Positions 14,053-21,042 of a stretch of 21,042 bases of DNA are shown in pieces; the first letter of the stretch is position 1, and each line of letters starts with the position of its first letter. This stretch comes from a virus, in the IMG/VR virus record IMGVR_UViG_3300028025_006086, positions 1 to 21,042 of that record. The stretch is one strand, 5' to 3'. Both the position numbers and the translations under genes were made by a program. The notes beneath the pieces are model-generated. The model made no database searches and was not told the DNA's origin. It saw only the letters and a program-made list of their open reading frames with translations.

Positions 14053-14997
14053 ATGCTTCAGACCGAAGAAGAACTACGATTAAACAAAGAAATCAGTGAT
14101 GCGCTGAATCTCAAAGGCAACTTGATCAATATCATTGGCAGCCTCAAGATTAGAATACAACGAGCAGAAGCAGCCGCTCGTGATCCTGAGACTGACCCAA
14201 GACTGAGACCAATCGCTGATTCATTGAGCCTTGCAGAACTTCAGGCAAGACTGGCAACAAGAGAAAGAGAGCTACAGGCGGTAGATGCTAGACTAGTCAG
14301 TTTAAACGAGCAACAAGCTCTGCTTCAGAGTCAGATTGACGGCAAAACAACACAACAAAACAACACACAAAGTGCTGGACAACAAGTCGCACAAAGCGGT
14401 GATGCTGGTGTCACGAATCCCTCACAGCCCACACAGACTTTTACCAGTCCTGATGCTGCTACTACCACTGCCACACAACCTGATCCAGTGGTTGCAGTGT
14501 CTAACAGTAACATACCTGCTATTGGTGCTAGTTCTAGCCCTAGCTCAGATGCTGCTGCAACTACAACACAAACCAATGCCGAAGAGGCAGTGGATCAAAC
14601 AGGCGCATTACCTGAACAGTTTAGCACTGCTACCCGTGGTCCCGCACAACAGAGTTATGTATTCTATGCCACAGAAATAACTAGTGAGTTTCGTCAAGGA
14701 CGATTTGAACAAACATTAGAGGGCTGTCTTTACATATTTCCAAGGCCAAAAACCTCACAAGTTGCGGATCCTCCAGTTAGAGCCGCTGACCTTGGTAGTC
14801 AAAGTTTTGGATTGACTCCCAATAACACTACGCCTCGGGTCAATACAACCACAAGAAAAGTATCCTCGGCACAGGATGTAAGAAAAGCCACTATAGCCAG
14901 TCAGACATTTCCTCTCAAAGATGCAGGGGGTACACCTACAAATACACGAGTCACTGCACAAGACAACACCCCAGATTCTAGATTTTTTGGCTTTTAG
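14053..14997 (+). CDS. Baseplate-region structural protein with N-terminal coiled coil
   Basis: A 314-residue protein without a family name I can give. Residues 1-97 are a charged helical, probably coiled-coil region with repeated Leu and Arg/Glu. Residues 98-198 are disordered, rich in Thr, Ala, Gln and Ser. A short conserved-looking piece at 200-230 reads Ser-Tyr-Val-Phe-Tyr-Ala-Thr-Glu-Ile-Thr and then Gly-Arg-Phe-Glu-Gln-Thr-Leu-Glu-Gly; such a segment occurs, from memory, at the ends of hub-associated proteins. The tail from 235 is again low-complexity. Residues 101-126 match a linker in the preceding protein. Placement between the hub-like protein and gp5 suggests a role in hub or spike assembly, possibly as connector or chaperone. 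Confidence 0.55.
   Translation: MLQTEEELRLNKEISDALNLKGNLINIIGSLKIRIQRAEAAARDPETDPRLRPIADSLSLAELQARLATRERELQAVDARLVSLNEQQALLQSQIDGKTTQQNNTQSAGQQVAQSGDAGVTNPSQPTQTFTSPDAATTTATQPDPVVAVSNSNIPAIGASSSPSSDAAATTTQTNAEEAVDQTGALPEQFSTATRGPAQQSYVFYATEITSEFRQGRFEQTLEGCLYIFPRPKTSQVADPPVRAADLGSQSFGLTPNNTTPRVNTTTRKVSSAQDVRKATIASQTFPLKDAGGTPTNTRVTAQDNTPDSRFFGF
14353..14430 (+). repeat. Linker-coding repeat, copy 2
   Basis: Gap-free match to 11705-11782. Many differences are at third codon positions, so the encoded linker is kept (shared residues include Gln-Ser-Ala-Gly-Gln and Gln-Ser-Gly-Asp-Ala-Gly). This suggests duplication followed by selection or exchange. Confidence 0.8.
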
Positions 14998-15017
14998 TAT
15001 AATGCATAGAGGATAAC

Positions 15018-16523
15018 ATGGCAGATAACGTTTACACCACACATGGCAGACCCAAGGGATATAAATTTGATCGCGGCGGTGTGCCAGCAGAGATGGGGCC
15101 ATATGTTGGCGAGGTAATGAATAATGTTGACAGCATTCGTTCAGGCCGCTTACAGGTTTACATTGAACAGTTTTCTGGCGGCGACAAAACCAACAGCAAA
15201 CTCTGGCGCACAGTGCGATACTTGCCGCCATTCTATGGGATAACACAAAAACCCAACGGCGGCGCAGCTGGTGATGGTACCTACACCAGCAATCAACACA
15301 CCTATGGCATGTGGTTCACACCACCGGATATTGGAGTGCGAGTAATGTGCTTCTTTGTAGCAGGCGACCCGTCGCAAGGTTACTATCTTGGATGTATTCC
15401 TGAGCCTGGGGTGAGTCATATGATTCCGGCCATAGGTGCAGCACCCAAGGGTCAATACATTCCTGGCAACAAAACACAGGCCAAATACACTGAAACTTCG
15501 CCGCAGCAGCCGGTTACAGAAATCAATGCCAAGAGCAATTCAATCATCAGCAATCCTAGATTCTTTGATTCACCAAAGCCCGTTCATGCTGTGATAGCTG
15601 GCACATTTTTTCAACAAGGACTTGACAAAGATCCTGAACGTGGGCCAACCAACAGCAGCTCGCAGCGTGAAAGCCCCAGCGCAGTGTATGGGATTTCAAC
15701 ACCAGGTCGCCCAGTCTATCAAAGCGGAGTTGGTCCAAACGAAATTCGCAAAGCCCTGATGGAAAACACACTCAGTCCAGCAGATGTAACTGTGATTGCA
15801 CGTCAAGGCGGACATACCCTTGTCATGGACGACGGTGACTTAGAAAATCAAAATGCCATGATTCGCCTGCGTACCAGCAAAGGTCATCAAATCACAATGA
15901 GTGACGACGGCAACTTCTTTTACATTGTGCATGCCAATGGCTTGACCTGGATTGAGCTGGGCGTGGAAGGCACAGTAGATGTGTTCAGCACCAACTCTGT
16001 AAACATCAGAACACAAGGTACAATTAACCTACATGCCGACAAAGACATCAACATGTTTGCTGGAGAGAAGATCAATATCAAAGCCAAAGTAAATGTTGGA
16101 TTAGAAAGTGATCAAACCATTACCACGTTTAGTCAAGGCAAAACTACCTTGTACAGCAAAGCTCAATTGGGCATACGAGCCGATGGCTCTCTAGCACTCA
16201 AAGGCGCAGGTGGAAGCTTTGATGGTGGTGGAGCATTGAAACTCAAGGGTGGACGTATTGATCTCAATGGTGGTGGTGCAGATGATGTGGCACCAGTCAA
16301 AGTCATGACAAAGTACACCATGGACGACACAAAGTTTGATGCGTCAACTGGTTGGCAAGTAGAAACCAATAAATTACAAAGTGTTGTGACACGAGCTCCT
16401 GCGCATGAACCATGGCCCTATCACAACAAAGGTGTGGCCACATCAGTGACCATTGGCGAGGGCGACAGTCCTCCCCCGGCTGCTGTGCCAGTGCCACAAA
16501 ACGTTTCTATTACAAAGAACTAA
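15018..16523 (+). CDS. gp5: Baseplate central spike protein gp5, without recognisable lysozyme domain
   Basis: A 501-residue protein. The N-terminal region (about 25-135) has the OB-fold pattern of gp5/VgrG spikes: Gly-Arg-Leu-Gln-Val-Tyr-Ile, Pro-Pro-Asp-Ile-Gly-Val-Arg-Val and Gly-Tyr-Tyr-Leu-Gly-Cys-Ile. Around 262-313 comes Gly-Gly-His-Thr-Leu-Val-Met-Asp-Asp-Gly-Asp, then Ile-Arg-Leu-Arg-Thr-Ser-Lys-Gly-His and Trp-Ile-Glu-Leu, the usual entry to the spike. Residues 320-399 form about ten consecutive eight-residue repeats with a branched or aliphatic residue at the repeat start (V320, V328, I336, I344, I352, V360, I368 and so on), as in a trimeric beta-helix needle. T4 gp5 (575 residues) carries a lysozyme domain between these parts; here the stretch 136-255 is Ser/Pro-rich and does not look like a lysozyme. 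GAGGA lies five bases upstream. Confidence 0.86.
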   Translation: MADNVYTTHGRPKGYKFDRGGVPAEMGPYVGEVMNNVDSIRSGRLQVYIEQFSGGDKTNSKLWRTVRYLPPFYGITQKPNGGAAGDGTYTSNQHTYGMWFTPPDIGVRVMCFFVAGDPSQGYYLGCIPEPGVSHMIPAIGAAPKGQYIPGNKTQAKYTETSPQQPVTEINAKSNSIISNPRFFDSPKPVHAVIAGTFFQQGLDKDPERGPTNSSSQRESPSAVYGISTPGRPVYQSGVGPNEIRKALMENTLSPADVTVIARQGGHTLVMDDGDLENQNAMIRLRTSKGHQITMSDDGNFFYIVHANGLTWIELGVEGTVDVFSTNSVNIRTQGTINLHADKDINMFAGEKINIKAKVNVGLESDQTITTFSQGKTTLYSKAQLGIRADGSLALKGAGGSFDGGGALKLKGGRIDLNGGGADDVAPVKVMTKYTMDDTKFDASTGWQVETNKLQSVVTRAPAHEPWPYHNKGVATSVTIGEGDSPPPAAVPVPQNVSITKN

Positions 16524-16525
16524 CC

Positions 16526-18160
16526 ATGGCAAACACAGCTGATAACAAATTAGTTTACACCGGACAAGATCCTATCGTATGGAATCGGGTCAATAAGCTA
16601 CGCTTGGAGCAAGGATTACCAGGACTAGCTGATATAGGCCTCCCAAGACCCGCAAATGATAGTAAATCCTACAACGCTTATTCGCAGTACACTCCTACAA
16701 CCAATGCAGCCACGGGATCAGGATCTAAGTTTACTTTTAATTTTGGCGGAGACAATTTCACAGTGAATGCACCGGCTGGCACCACCGAGGCCCAGGCCCG
16801 AGCAATTTTTGATCAGCAGGCCAGTACCGGAAGTCTTACTGGGTTAACATCCGGGCAGACGTTGGATGCTGCCAAACAATTTGCCGGAGGTTTGCTCACA
16901 GCAGCCAGCCAACTCAATGTTTCGCAATTGGCCAGTGGATTGAGTGGATTAACCAGTGGTATAGGCGGCGGCATAGGCAGTGCGCTAGGCGCCGTGACAC
17001 GGTTCACCGGAGGCACAACTGGGGGAATAACCAGCGCCGCCCTGGGATCTGCGTCAAGGCTCACTGGTGTGCCCATCAAGAACCCCATGAATGTTGCTGA
17101 TTTTGTCAAAGTTGGTGTTGGGTCTGTCAAAGAAATAGGCGCACTAAGCAGCACACAAGTACAAGGCCTATTGGGACAAGCCGCTGCCAGCACCGGACAA
17201 TCAGTTTCAGATTATAGCCTAGACAAAGGCATAGGACAGTATGGCATCAATCCCGCACAGTTGGAACAAACAGGATATTTAAAACCTGGAACACTGGCAC
17301 AGTACACCAAGAATGCCCAAGTCACGCAGGCTGACATTGATGAAGCTCAACGAGTCAACGCATCAGGTGGCAGCACCACACCAGAACTCATAGCCTCAAA
17401 TCGCAAAATCAAAGAAGTGTTGAATGTAGGCGGTGTTTGGACTGGCAAAGGGGGTGTCAGTAATTTGACTTCTTTAGTGGGCGACTCCACCAAGCAACTG
17501 TCAGTACAGTCTAACATAATGGAGACTGGCTATAATTCATTGCAAAAGGCCGGAGTTATCACAGCTGGTACTGCCAAGGATGCAATAGGTGGTCTAGTAC
17601 AAGCAGCCGGAAAGGTTGGTGCTGCATTGACTGCAGCCTGGAGCAAAGGAACAGCTCCTGCTGGCGCAGTTGATTCAATTAATAATTTGGCCAAACAAGG
17701 ACTCACTGCAGTAAATTTTACAGATTTTAAATTACCTGCAGGTGCATCGGGTGAACAAATAGCCACTGGCGTAACAAATACTGTAAACCGCAAAGTGTTG
17801 AATCAATCAGTGGTGGCATTTATTGGTGATGCCAAAGTACCTGTGATAGACTATGGACAACCAGTTGCTGCAGCCGTGCCAACCGCAACTCCGTCTGTGG
17901 TCAGCACCGGAGTCCTTGATGAACCGTCGGCATCTGATCGGGCTGAATTTAAACGACTCACAGAAGAAAAAGCAACATTGGGCAGACAGGTTGACTTTGA
18001 CGATCAAGAGTACAATCGTCTACGAAGCATATATGGGCGCGATGATCTACAGGTCATCGCTGCTAGAGACAAGTGGGAAGCAGATTTAAATAAGTATAGA
18101 GCAGTGATTAACACGTTGAACGCATTGGTGGATAAGTATCCTGCTTTACTCTATTACTAA
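16526..18160 (+). CDS. Glycine-rich baseplate-associated structural protein
   Basis: A 544-residue protein starting at ATG 16526, two bases after the gp5 stop; an in-frame ATG at 16412 lies inside gp5 and is rejected. A short beta piece and a Pro-Ala-Gly-Thr-Thr-Glu-Ala-Gln-Ala-Arg-Ala-Ile-Phe motif (82-95) open it. A strongly Gly/Ala/Ser-rich, weakly hydrophobic stretch runs from about 120 to 182. A Gln-Tyr-Gly-Ile-Asn-Pro-Ala-Gln-Leu-Glu-x-x-Gly-Tyr-Leu-Lys-Pro-Gly-Thr motif (238-256) follows; I recall this from large structural proteins of marine T4-like phages. The C-terminal 75 residues are a coiled-coil candidate. No enzymatic signature is seen. Lying between gp5 and gp25, it is likely a virion protein of the baseplate centre; the Gly-rich stretch could contact membrane or thread the tube, which is speculation. 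Confidence 0.62.
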   Translation: MANTADNKLVYTGQDPIVWNRVNKLRLEQGLPGLADIGLPRPANDSKSYNAYSQYTPTTNAATGSGSKFTFNFGGDNFTVNAPAGTTEAQARAIFDQQASTGSLTGLTSGQTLDAAKQFAGGLLTAASQLNVSQLASGLSGLTSGIGGGIGSALGAVTRFTGGTTGGITSAALGSASRLTGVPIKNPMNVADFVKVGVGSVKEIGALSSTQVQGLLGQAAASTGQSVSDYSLDKGIGQYGINPAQLEQTGYLKPGTLAQYTKNAQVTQADIDEAQRVNASGGSTTPELIASNRKIKEVLNVGGVWTGKGGVSNLTSLVGDSTKQLSVQSNIMETGYNSLQKAGVITAGTAKDAIGGLVQAAGKVGAALTAAWSKGTAPAGAVDSINNLAKQGLTAVNFTDFKLPAGASGEQIATGVTNTVNRKVLNQSVVAFIGDAKVPVIDYGQPVAAAVPTATPSVVSTGVLDEPSASDRAEFKRLTEEKATLGRQVDFDDQEYNRLRSIYGRDDLQVIAARDKWEADLNKYRAVINTLNALVDKYPALLYY

Positions 18161-18165
18161 AAAAT

Positions 18166-18540
18166 ATGACAACATTTATCGGCTACAACACCATCAATCA
18201 ATTCAAAAAATTTACCCTGGTAGATCAGGATCTCATCAAGCGTGATCTTCTCAACGCCTTTAACATACGTCAAGGTGAGCTGGTGGGCAGGCCTGACTAC
18301 GGTACTGCACTTTGGGATTTTTTGTTTGAACCCCAGACACTTGAAACTGAAATAGCCATTAGAAACGAAGTACAACGTGTAGCCGGTGGCGACCCCAGGC
18401 TCACAATAGCCAACATCTACACCTATCCACAGGAAAATGGTATTTTAATTGAACTGCAAATTCAAATAGTACCCAGCTCCAACGCTGAAATTCTAGCTAT
18501 ATTCTTTGATCAAGAAACCCGTCAAGCCAGTTACATATAA
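18166..18540 (+). CDS. gp25: Baseplate wedge subunit gp25
   Basis: A 124-residue member of the GPW/gp25 family, one of the most conserved parts of contractile injection machines. It binds the gp6 ring and starts sheath polymerisation. The diagnostic core Arg-Gln-Gly-Glu-Leu-Val-Gly-Arg-Pro-Asp-Tyr-Gly-Thr-x-Leu-Trp-Asp-Phe-Leu-Phe-Glu-Pro lies at about residues 36-57, including the Glu-Pro of the family's EPR motif. The length matches T4 gp25 (132). It begins five bases after the previous stop with no clear ribosome binding site. Its neighbour gp6 is its structural partner. Confidence 0.95.
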   Translation: MTTFIGYNTINQFKKFTLVDQDLIKRDLLNAFNIRQGELVGRPDYGTALWDFLFEPQTLETEIAIRNEVQRVAGGDPRLTIANIYTYPQENGILIELQIQIVPSSNAEILAIFFDQETRQASYI

Positions 18541-18560
18541 CTGCGTGGTTTTCTGGGCCA

Positions 18561-18568
18561 TAAATACA
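18561..18568 (+). promoter_or_regulatory. Candidate late promoter element TAAATACA before gp6
   Basis: Identical to 9073-9080 and, like it, followed by exactly 15 bases and then ATG (18584). It lies in the 43-base gap after gp25, the longest gap inside the structural block. It would give gp6 its own late transcript. No clear Shine-Dalgarno sequence is present in this leader. Confidence 0.5.
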
Positions 18569-18583
18569 AAATAATATATTACT

Positions 18584-21034
18584 ATGGCTAAAACTACCAG
18601 ACAAACCGTTATCTTTGGAGTCGAAGACTGGAAACAGATCTATCAGACCTATCGTGAAGCTGATTTTCAAAGCTACGATTTTGAGACTCTACGCAAGAGT
18701 TTTGTAGACTATTTGCGTTTATACTATCCTGAAACTTTTAATGATTACATTGAAAGTTCAGAATTCATTGCACTGCTGGATGTCATTGCGTTCATGGGGC
18801 AATCGTTGGCTTTTAGAGCTGACTTAAATGCCCGTGAAAACTACCTGGACACTGCCGAGCGCCGCGATTCTGTCAATCGTTTGGCTAATTTGGTCAGTTA
18901 CACTGCCAAACGCAACACCGCAGCACAAGGCTTGATCAAAGTCACAGCAGTGTCTACCACAGAAAATATCACAGATTACAACGGTGTAAATCTGGCCAAC
19001 ATCACTGTGAACTGGAATGATCCCACAAACACCGACTGGTTTGAGCAGTTTACTTCCATCATCAATGCAGCATTGATCAACAGCCAACGTTATGGCAATC
19101 CAGGAAACAATCAAACAATCATTGATGTCAAAACAGAAGAATACACTTTGAATCTAGTGCAAGGATACTTGCCTGTGATTCCTTACACTGCCACGGTTGA
19201 TGGGGTCAACATGCCATTTGAAGCTGTCAATGCCACATCAACAGGCCGTACATATTTGTATGAACCTGCACCACGTCCTGATGGCGCATTTAATATCTTG
19301 TATCGCAATGACCAACTGGGTTTTGGATCCAACAACACCGGATTTTTCTTTTTGTTCAAGCAAGGGTCGTTGCAGTCTGCAGATTTTAATCTAGCAGAAA
19401 AAGTCAGCAATCGTGTGGTGGCCATCAATATTGACGGCATCAACAATGAAGATCGTTGGTTGTTCCAACTTGATGATATTGGAAGTGTACAATCTGAATG
19501 GTTGTACACTGAATCAGTTTACACTGCTGCTGCCGAACAGAGCACAACCGGCCTGCGTAAAATTTATTCAACACAGAGTCGTAGTAATGATCAGATTTCG
19601 CTGACATTTGGTGATGGTGTGTTCTCTGCTATTCCAGTGGGCCTGTTCCGTGCGTATGTTAGATCATCAAACGGACTTGAATACATCATCAATCCCGAAG
19701 AGATGCAGAGCATTGTTCTACCAATCAGTTATGTGAGTCGTACTGGTAGAATTGAAACACTGACATTTACTGTAAATCTACAAACACCAGTGAGCAATGC
19801 ACAGACACGAGAATCCATTGATGAGATCAAGCAACGTGCACCTGCTCGTTACTACACACAGAATCGTATGGTCAACGGTGAAGACTACAATCTGTTTCCG
19901 TTTACCCTGTACAACTCAATTATCAAATCCAAGGCCTTGGCCCGCAGCGCGATTGGCACTTCAAGATATCTTGAATTAGTTGACACCACCAACAAGTATG
20001 CCAGTACCAATGTGTTTGGCAGTGACGGCGGACTTTATAAAGATAATGCATTGCCAACATTTCAATTTTCCTGGTTCACAACCAATGACATTGCTGATGC
20101 AGTCACAAACAAAGTGCAACCATTGTTGACACAACCTGGAATACTGCAATTTTATTATGCCAACTTCACAAGACCTAATTTAGCAGTATTGAATATTGAT
20201 TGGAATCAGAGCACTGCGTTGACAAATCTATGTACTGGATATTTTAGAAGTTTGACATCACCATTTTTTCCTTATCCAGTTGGATCTTTTTCCAGCAGCA
20301 ATACACAATACATTGTACCAAACTCTCTAGTAAAATTTGTTCCACCTGACGGCTATTATTTTGATCAATACAATCATTTGGTTGCAGGCATACCCACCGC
20401 TGACACCGACAAAAGTTTTATCTGGGCCACAGTGACCAGTGTGGTATTAGATGGTACTAACCAAGGCCAAGGTAATCTTGATGACGGCACTGGTCCTATT
20501 TCTCTCAACAATTATGTGCCAACTGGCGCTATAGCCACACAAGTTATACCGTTGTTCTTGACCGACTTACCATCAACTATTGTTCAAAACATCATTGAAT
20601 TAATACGCTTGTATCGTAATTTTGGACTTGGCTATAACAATCTAACTTCAACCTGGTATATAATTACCCAAACAAATCTTGACACCACCGGTGAATTTAG
20701 TTTAATCAATCAGCAGAGCACTGCAGGCATCTATAACGATTCAAGCTGGTTAATTGAGTTTGTCACTGATGGTACACAATATTCTGTCACAGCACGTGAG
20801 TTGACATATTACTTTGCATCAGTGCTACAAACACGTTTCTTCTTTGAATCAGGCGCCAGCATCTATGATTCACGCACAGGCACGGTGATCAAAGATTTTA
20901 TTCGTGTGCTAAAAACCAACAGTCAACCTGACAGTAATTCACCATTGACTGGTGACACTACTATGCAAATTATTGGACAGCCAGAACAAAGCGATGGCTA
21001 TGTTGATGACTTCCAAGTCATTGTCAGCATCTGA
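18584..21034 (+). CDS. gp6: Baseplate wedge subunit gp6
   Basis: A complete 816-residue protein; in T4, gp6 dimers form the inner baseplate ring and the core of each wedge with gp7, gp25 and gp53. The N-terminal ~110 residues are the typical gp6 helical region (Asp-Phe-Glu-Thr-Leu-Arg-Lys-Ser-Phe-Val-Asp-Tyr, then Phe-Ile-Ala-Leu-Leu-Asp-Val-Ile-Ala-Phe-Met-Gly, then Glu-Asn-Tyr-Leu-Asp-Thr-Ala). The middle holds Leu-Thr-Phe-Gly-Asp-Gly-Val-Phe and the region around Arg-Tyr-Tyr-Thr-Gln-Asn-Arg-Met-Val-Asn-Gly-Glu-Asp-Tyr. Both are common to gp6/baseplate J proteins. It is longer than T4 gp6 (660), with the extra length in the C-terminal half. The stop is eight bases from the window end. Confidence 0.93.
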   Translation: MAKTTRQTVIFGVEDWKQIYQTYREADFQSYDFETLRKSFVDYLRLYYPETFNDYIESSEFIALLDVIAFMGQSLAFRADLNARENYLDTAERRDSVNRLANLVSYTAKRNTAAQGLIKVTAVSTTENITDYNGVNLANITVNWNDPTNTDWFEQFTSIINAALINSQRYGNPGNNQTIIDVKTEEYTLNLVQGYLPVIPYTATVDGVNMPFEAVNATSTGRTYLYEPAPRPDGAFNILYRNDQLGFGSNNTGFFFLFKQGSLQSADFNLAEKVSNRVVAINIDGINNEDRWLFQLDDIGSVQSEWLYTESVYTAAAEQSTTGLRKIYSTQSRSNDQISLTFGDGVFSAIPVGLFRAYVRSSNGLEYIINPEEMQSIVLPISYVSRTGRIETLTFTVNLQTPVSNAQTRESIDEIKQRAPARYYTQNRMVNGEDYNLFPFTLYNSIIKSKALARSAIGTSRYLELVDTTNKYASTNVFGSDGGLYKDNALPTFQFSWFTTNDIADAVTNKVQPLLTQPGILQFYYANFTRPNLAVLNIDWNQSTALTNLCTGYFRSLTSPFFPYPVGSFSSSNTQYIVPNSLVKFVPPDGYYFDQYNHLVAGIPTADTDKSFIWATVTSVVLDGTNQGQGNLDDGTGPISLNNYVPTGAIATQVIPLFLTDLPSTIVQNIIELIRLYRNFGLGYNNLTSTWYIITQTNLDTTGEFSLINQQSTAGIYNDSSWLIEFVTDGTQYSVTARELTYYFASVLQTRFFFESGASIYDSRTGTVIKDFIRVLKTNSQPDSNSPLTGDTTMQIIGQPEQSDGYVDDFQVIVSI

Positions 21035-21042
21035 ATCTTGGA

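Noticed and set aside
14755-15246. Minus-strand 163-residue open frame across the gp5 start
   Set aside because: It is antisense to the end of the coiled-coil protein and the gp5 OB-fold; its Cys-rich composition is typical of a shadow frame.
16412-16525. Longer start (ATG 16412) for the Gly-rich structural protein
   Set aside because: The extra 38 residues lie in another frame of the gp5 C-terminus; ATG 16526 follows the gp5 stop by two bases.
16813-17193. Minus-strand 126-residue open frame within the Gly-rich protein
   Set aside because: Its Pro/Ala/Leu-rich sequence is the complement of Gly/Ala/Ser codons; no start context or family match is seen.
1-21042. CRISPR array, insertion sequence, integrase or attachment site
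   Set aside because: No evenly spaced repeats, transposase motifs or integrase were seen; the only mobile-type gene is the GIY-YIG endonuclease.

Overview
The window is part of the genome of a tailed phage of the T4-like (contractile-tail, myovirus) type, most like the T4-like phages known from marine bacteria. The case rests on a connected set of T4-family genes: baseplate wedge gp53, gp25 and gp6, central spike/hub gp5, a gp48-like tube-cap protein, recombination subunits gp46 and gp47, late sigma factor gp55, and the end of a gp26-type baseplate protein with its gp51-type partner. No host gene is present and the host cannot be named from the sequence.

Layout. (1) Positions 1-2693, plus strand: the end of a gp26-like gene, a gp51-like frame, and four tightly packed accessory genes. 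These are a conserved phage unknown, a protein resembling the acyltransferase half of aminoacyl-tRNA-protein transferases, a DUF6614-like protein and a sulfotransferase-like protein. (2) Positions 2694-3094: about 400 bases without a recognisable gene. They hold many inverted repeats, a spaced direct repeat and a plus-strand intrinsic terminator. (3) Positions 3095-8987, minus strand: one compact operon read gp55, gp47, SGNH-hydrolase-like, gp46, radical SAM, GIY-YIG endonuclease, with ATGA overlaps or very short gaps. (4) Positions 8988-9095: a divergent control region with a good sigma-70-type promoter facing gp55 and a TAAATACA element facing the baseplate genes. (5) Positions 9096-21034, plus strand: a structural block of gp48-like, gp53, a large hub-like protein, a smaller structural protein, gp5, a glycine-rich structural protein, gp25 and gp6.

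How it works together. The minus operon looks like the early/middle class, with recombination and replication nuclease subunits plus the late sigma factor. The plus block looks late, coding for baseplate hub, tube cap and wedge. TAAATACA sits exactly 15 bases before the start codon of both the first gene of the block and gp6, so it is the best candidate for the gp55-dependent late promoter element.

The most interesting signal is at the left edge. The gp26-like frame ends just after a T TTT TTC slippery heptamer. Six bases later a stem-loop begins, and the -1 frame is open straight into the gp51-like protein. This is the layout of a programmed -1 frameshift like those of tail-assembly chaperones in lambda (G/GT) and P2 (E/E'). 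Other points of note are the possible structured RNA at 2694-2945, baseplate proteins with very long disordered segments (two of which share a duplicated linker), and a gp5 without a visible lysozyme domain.
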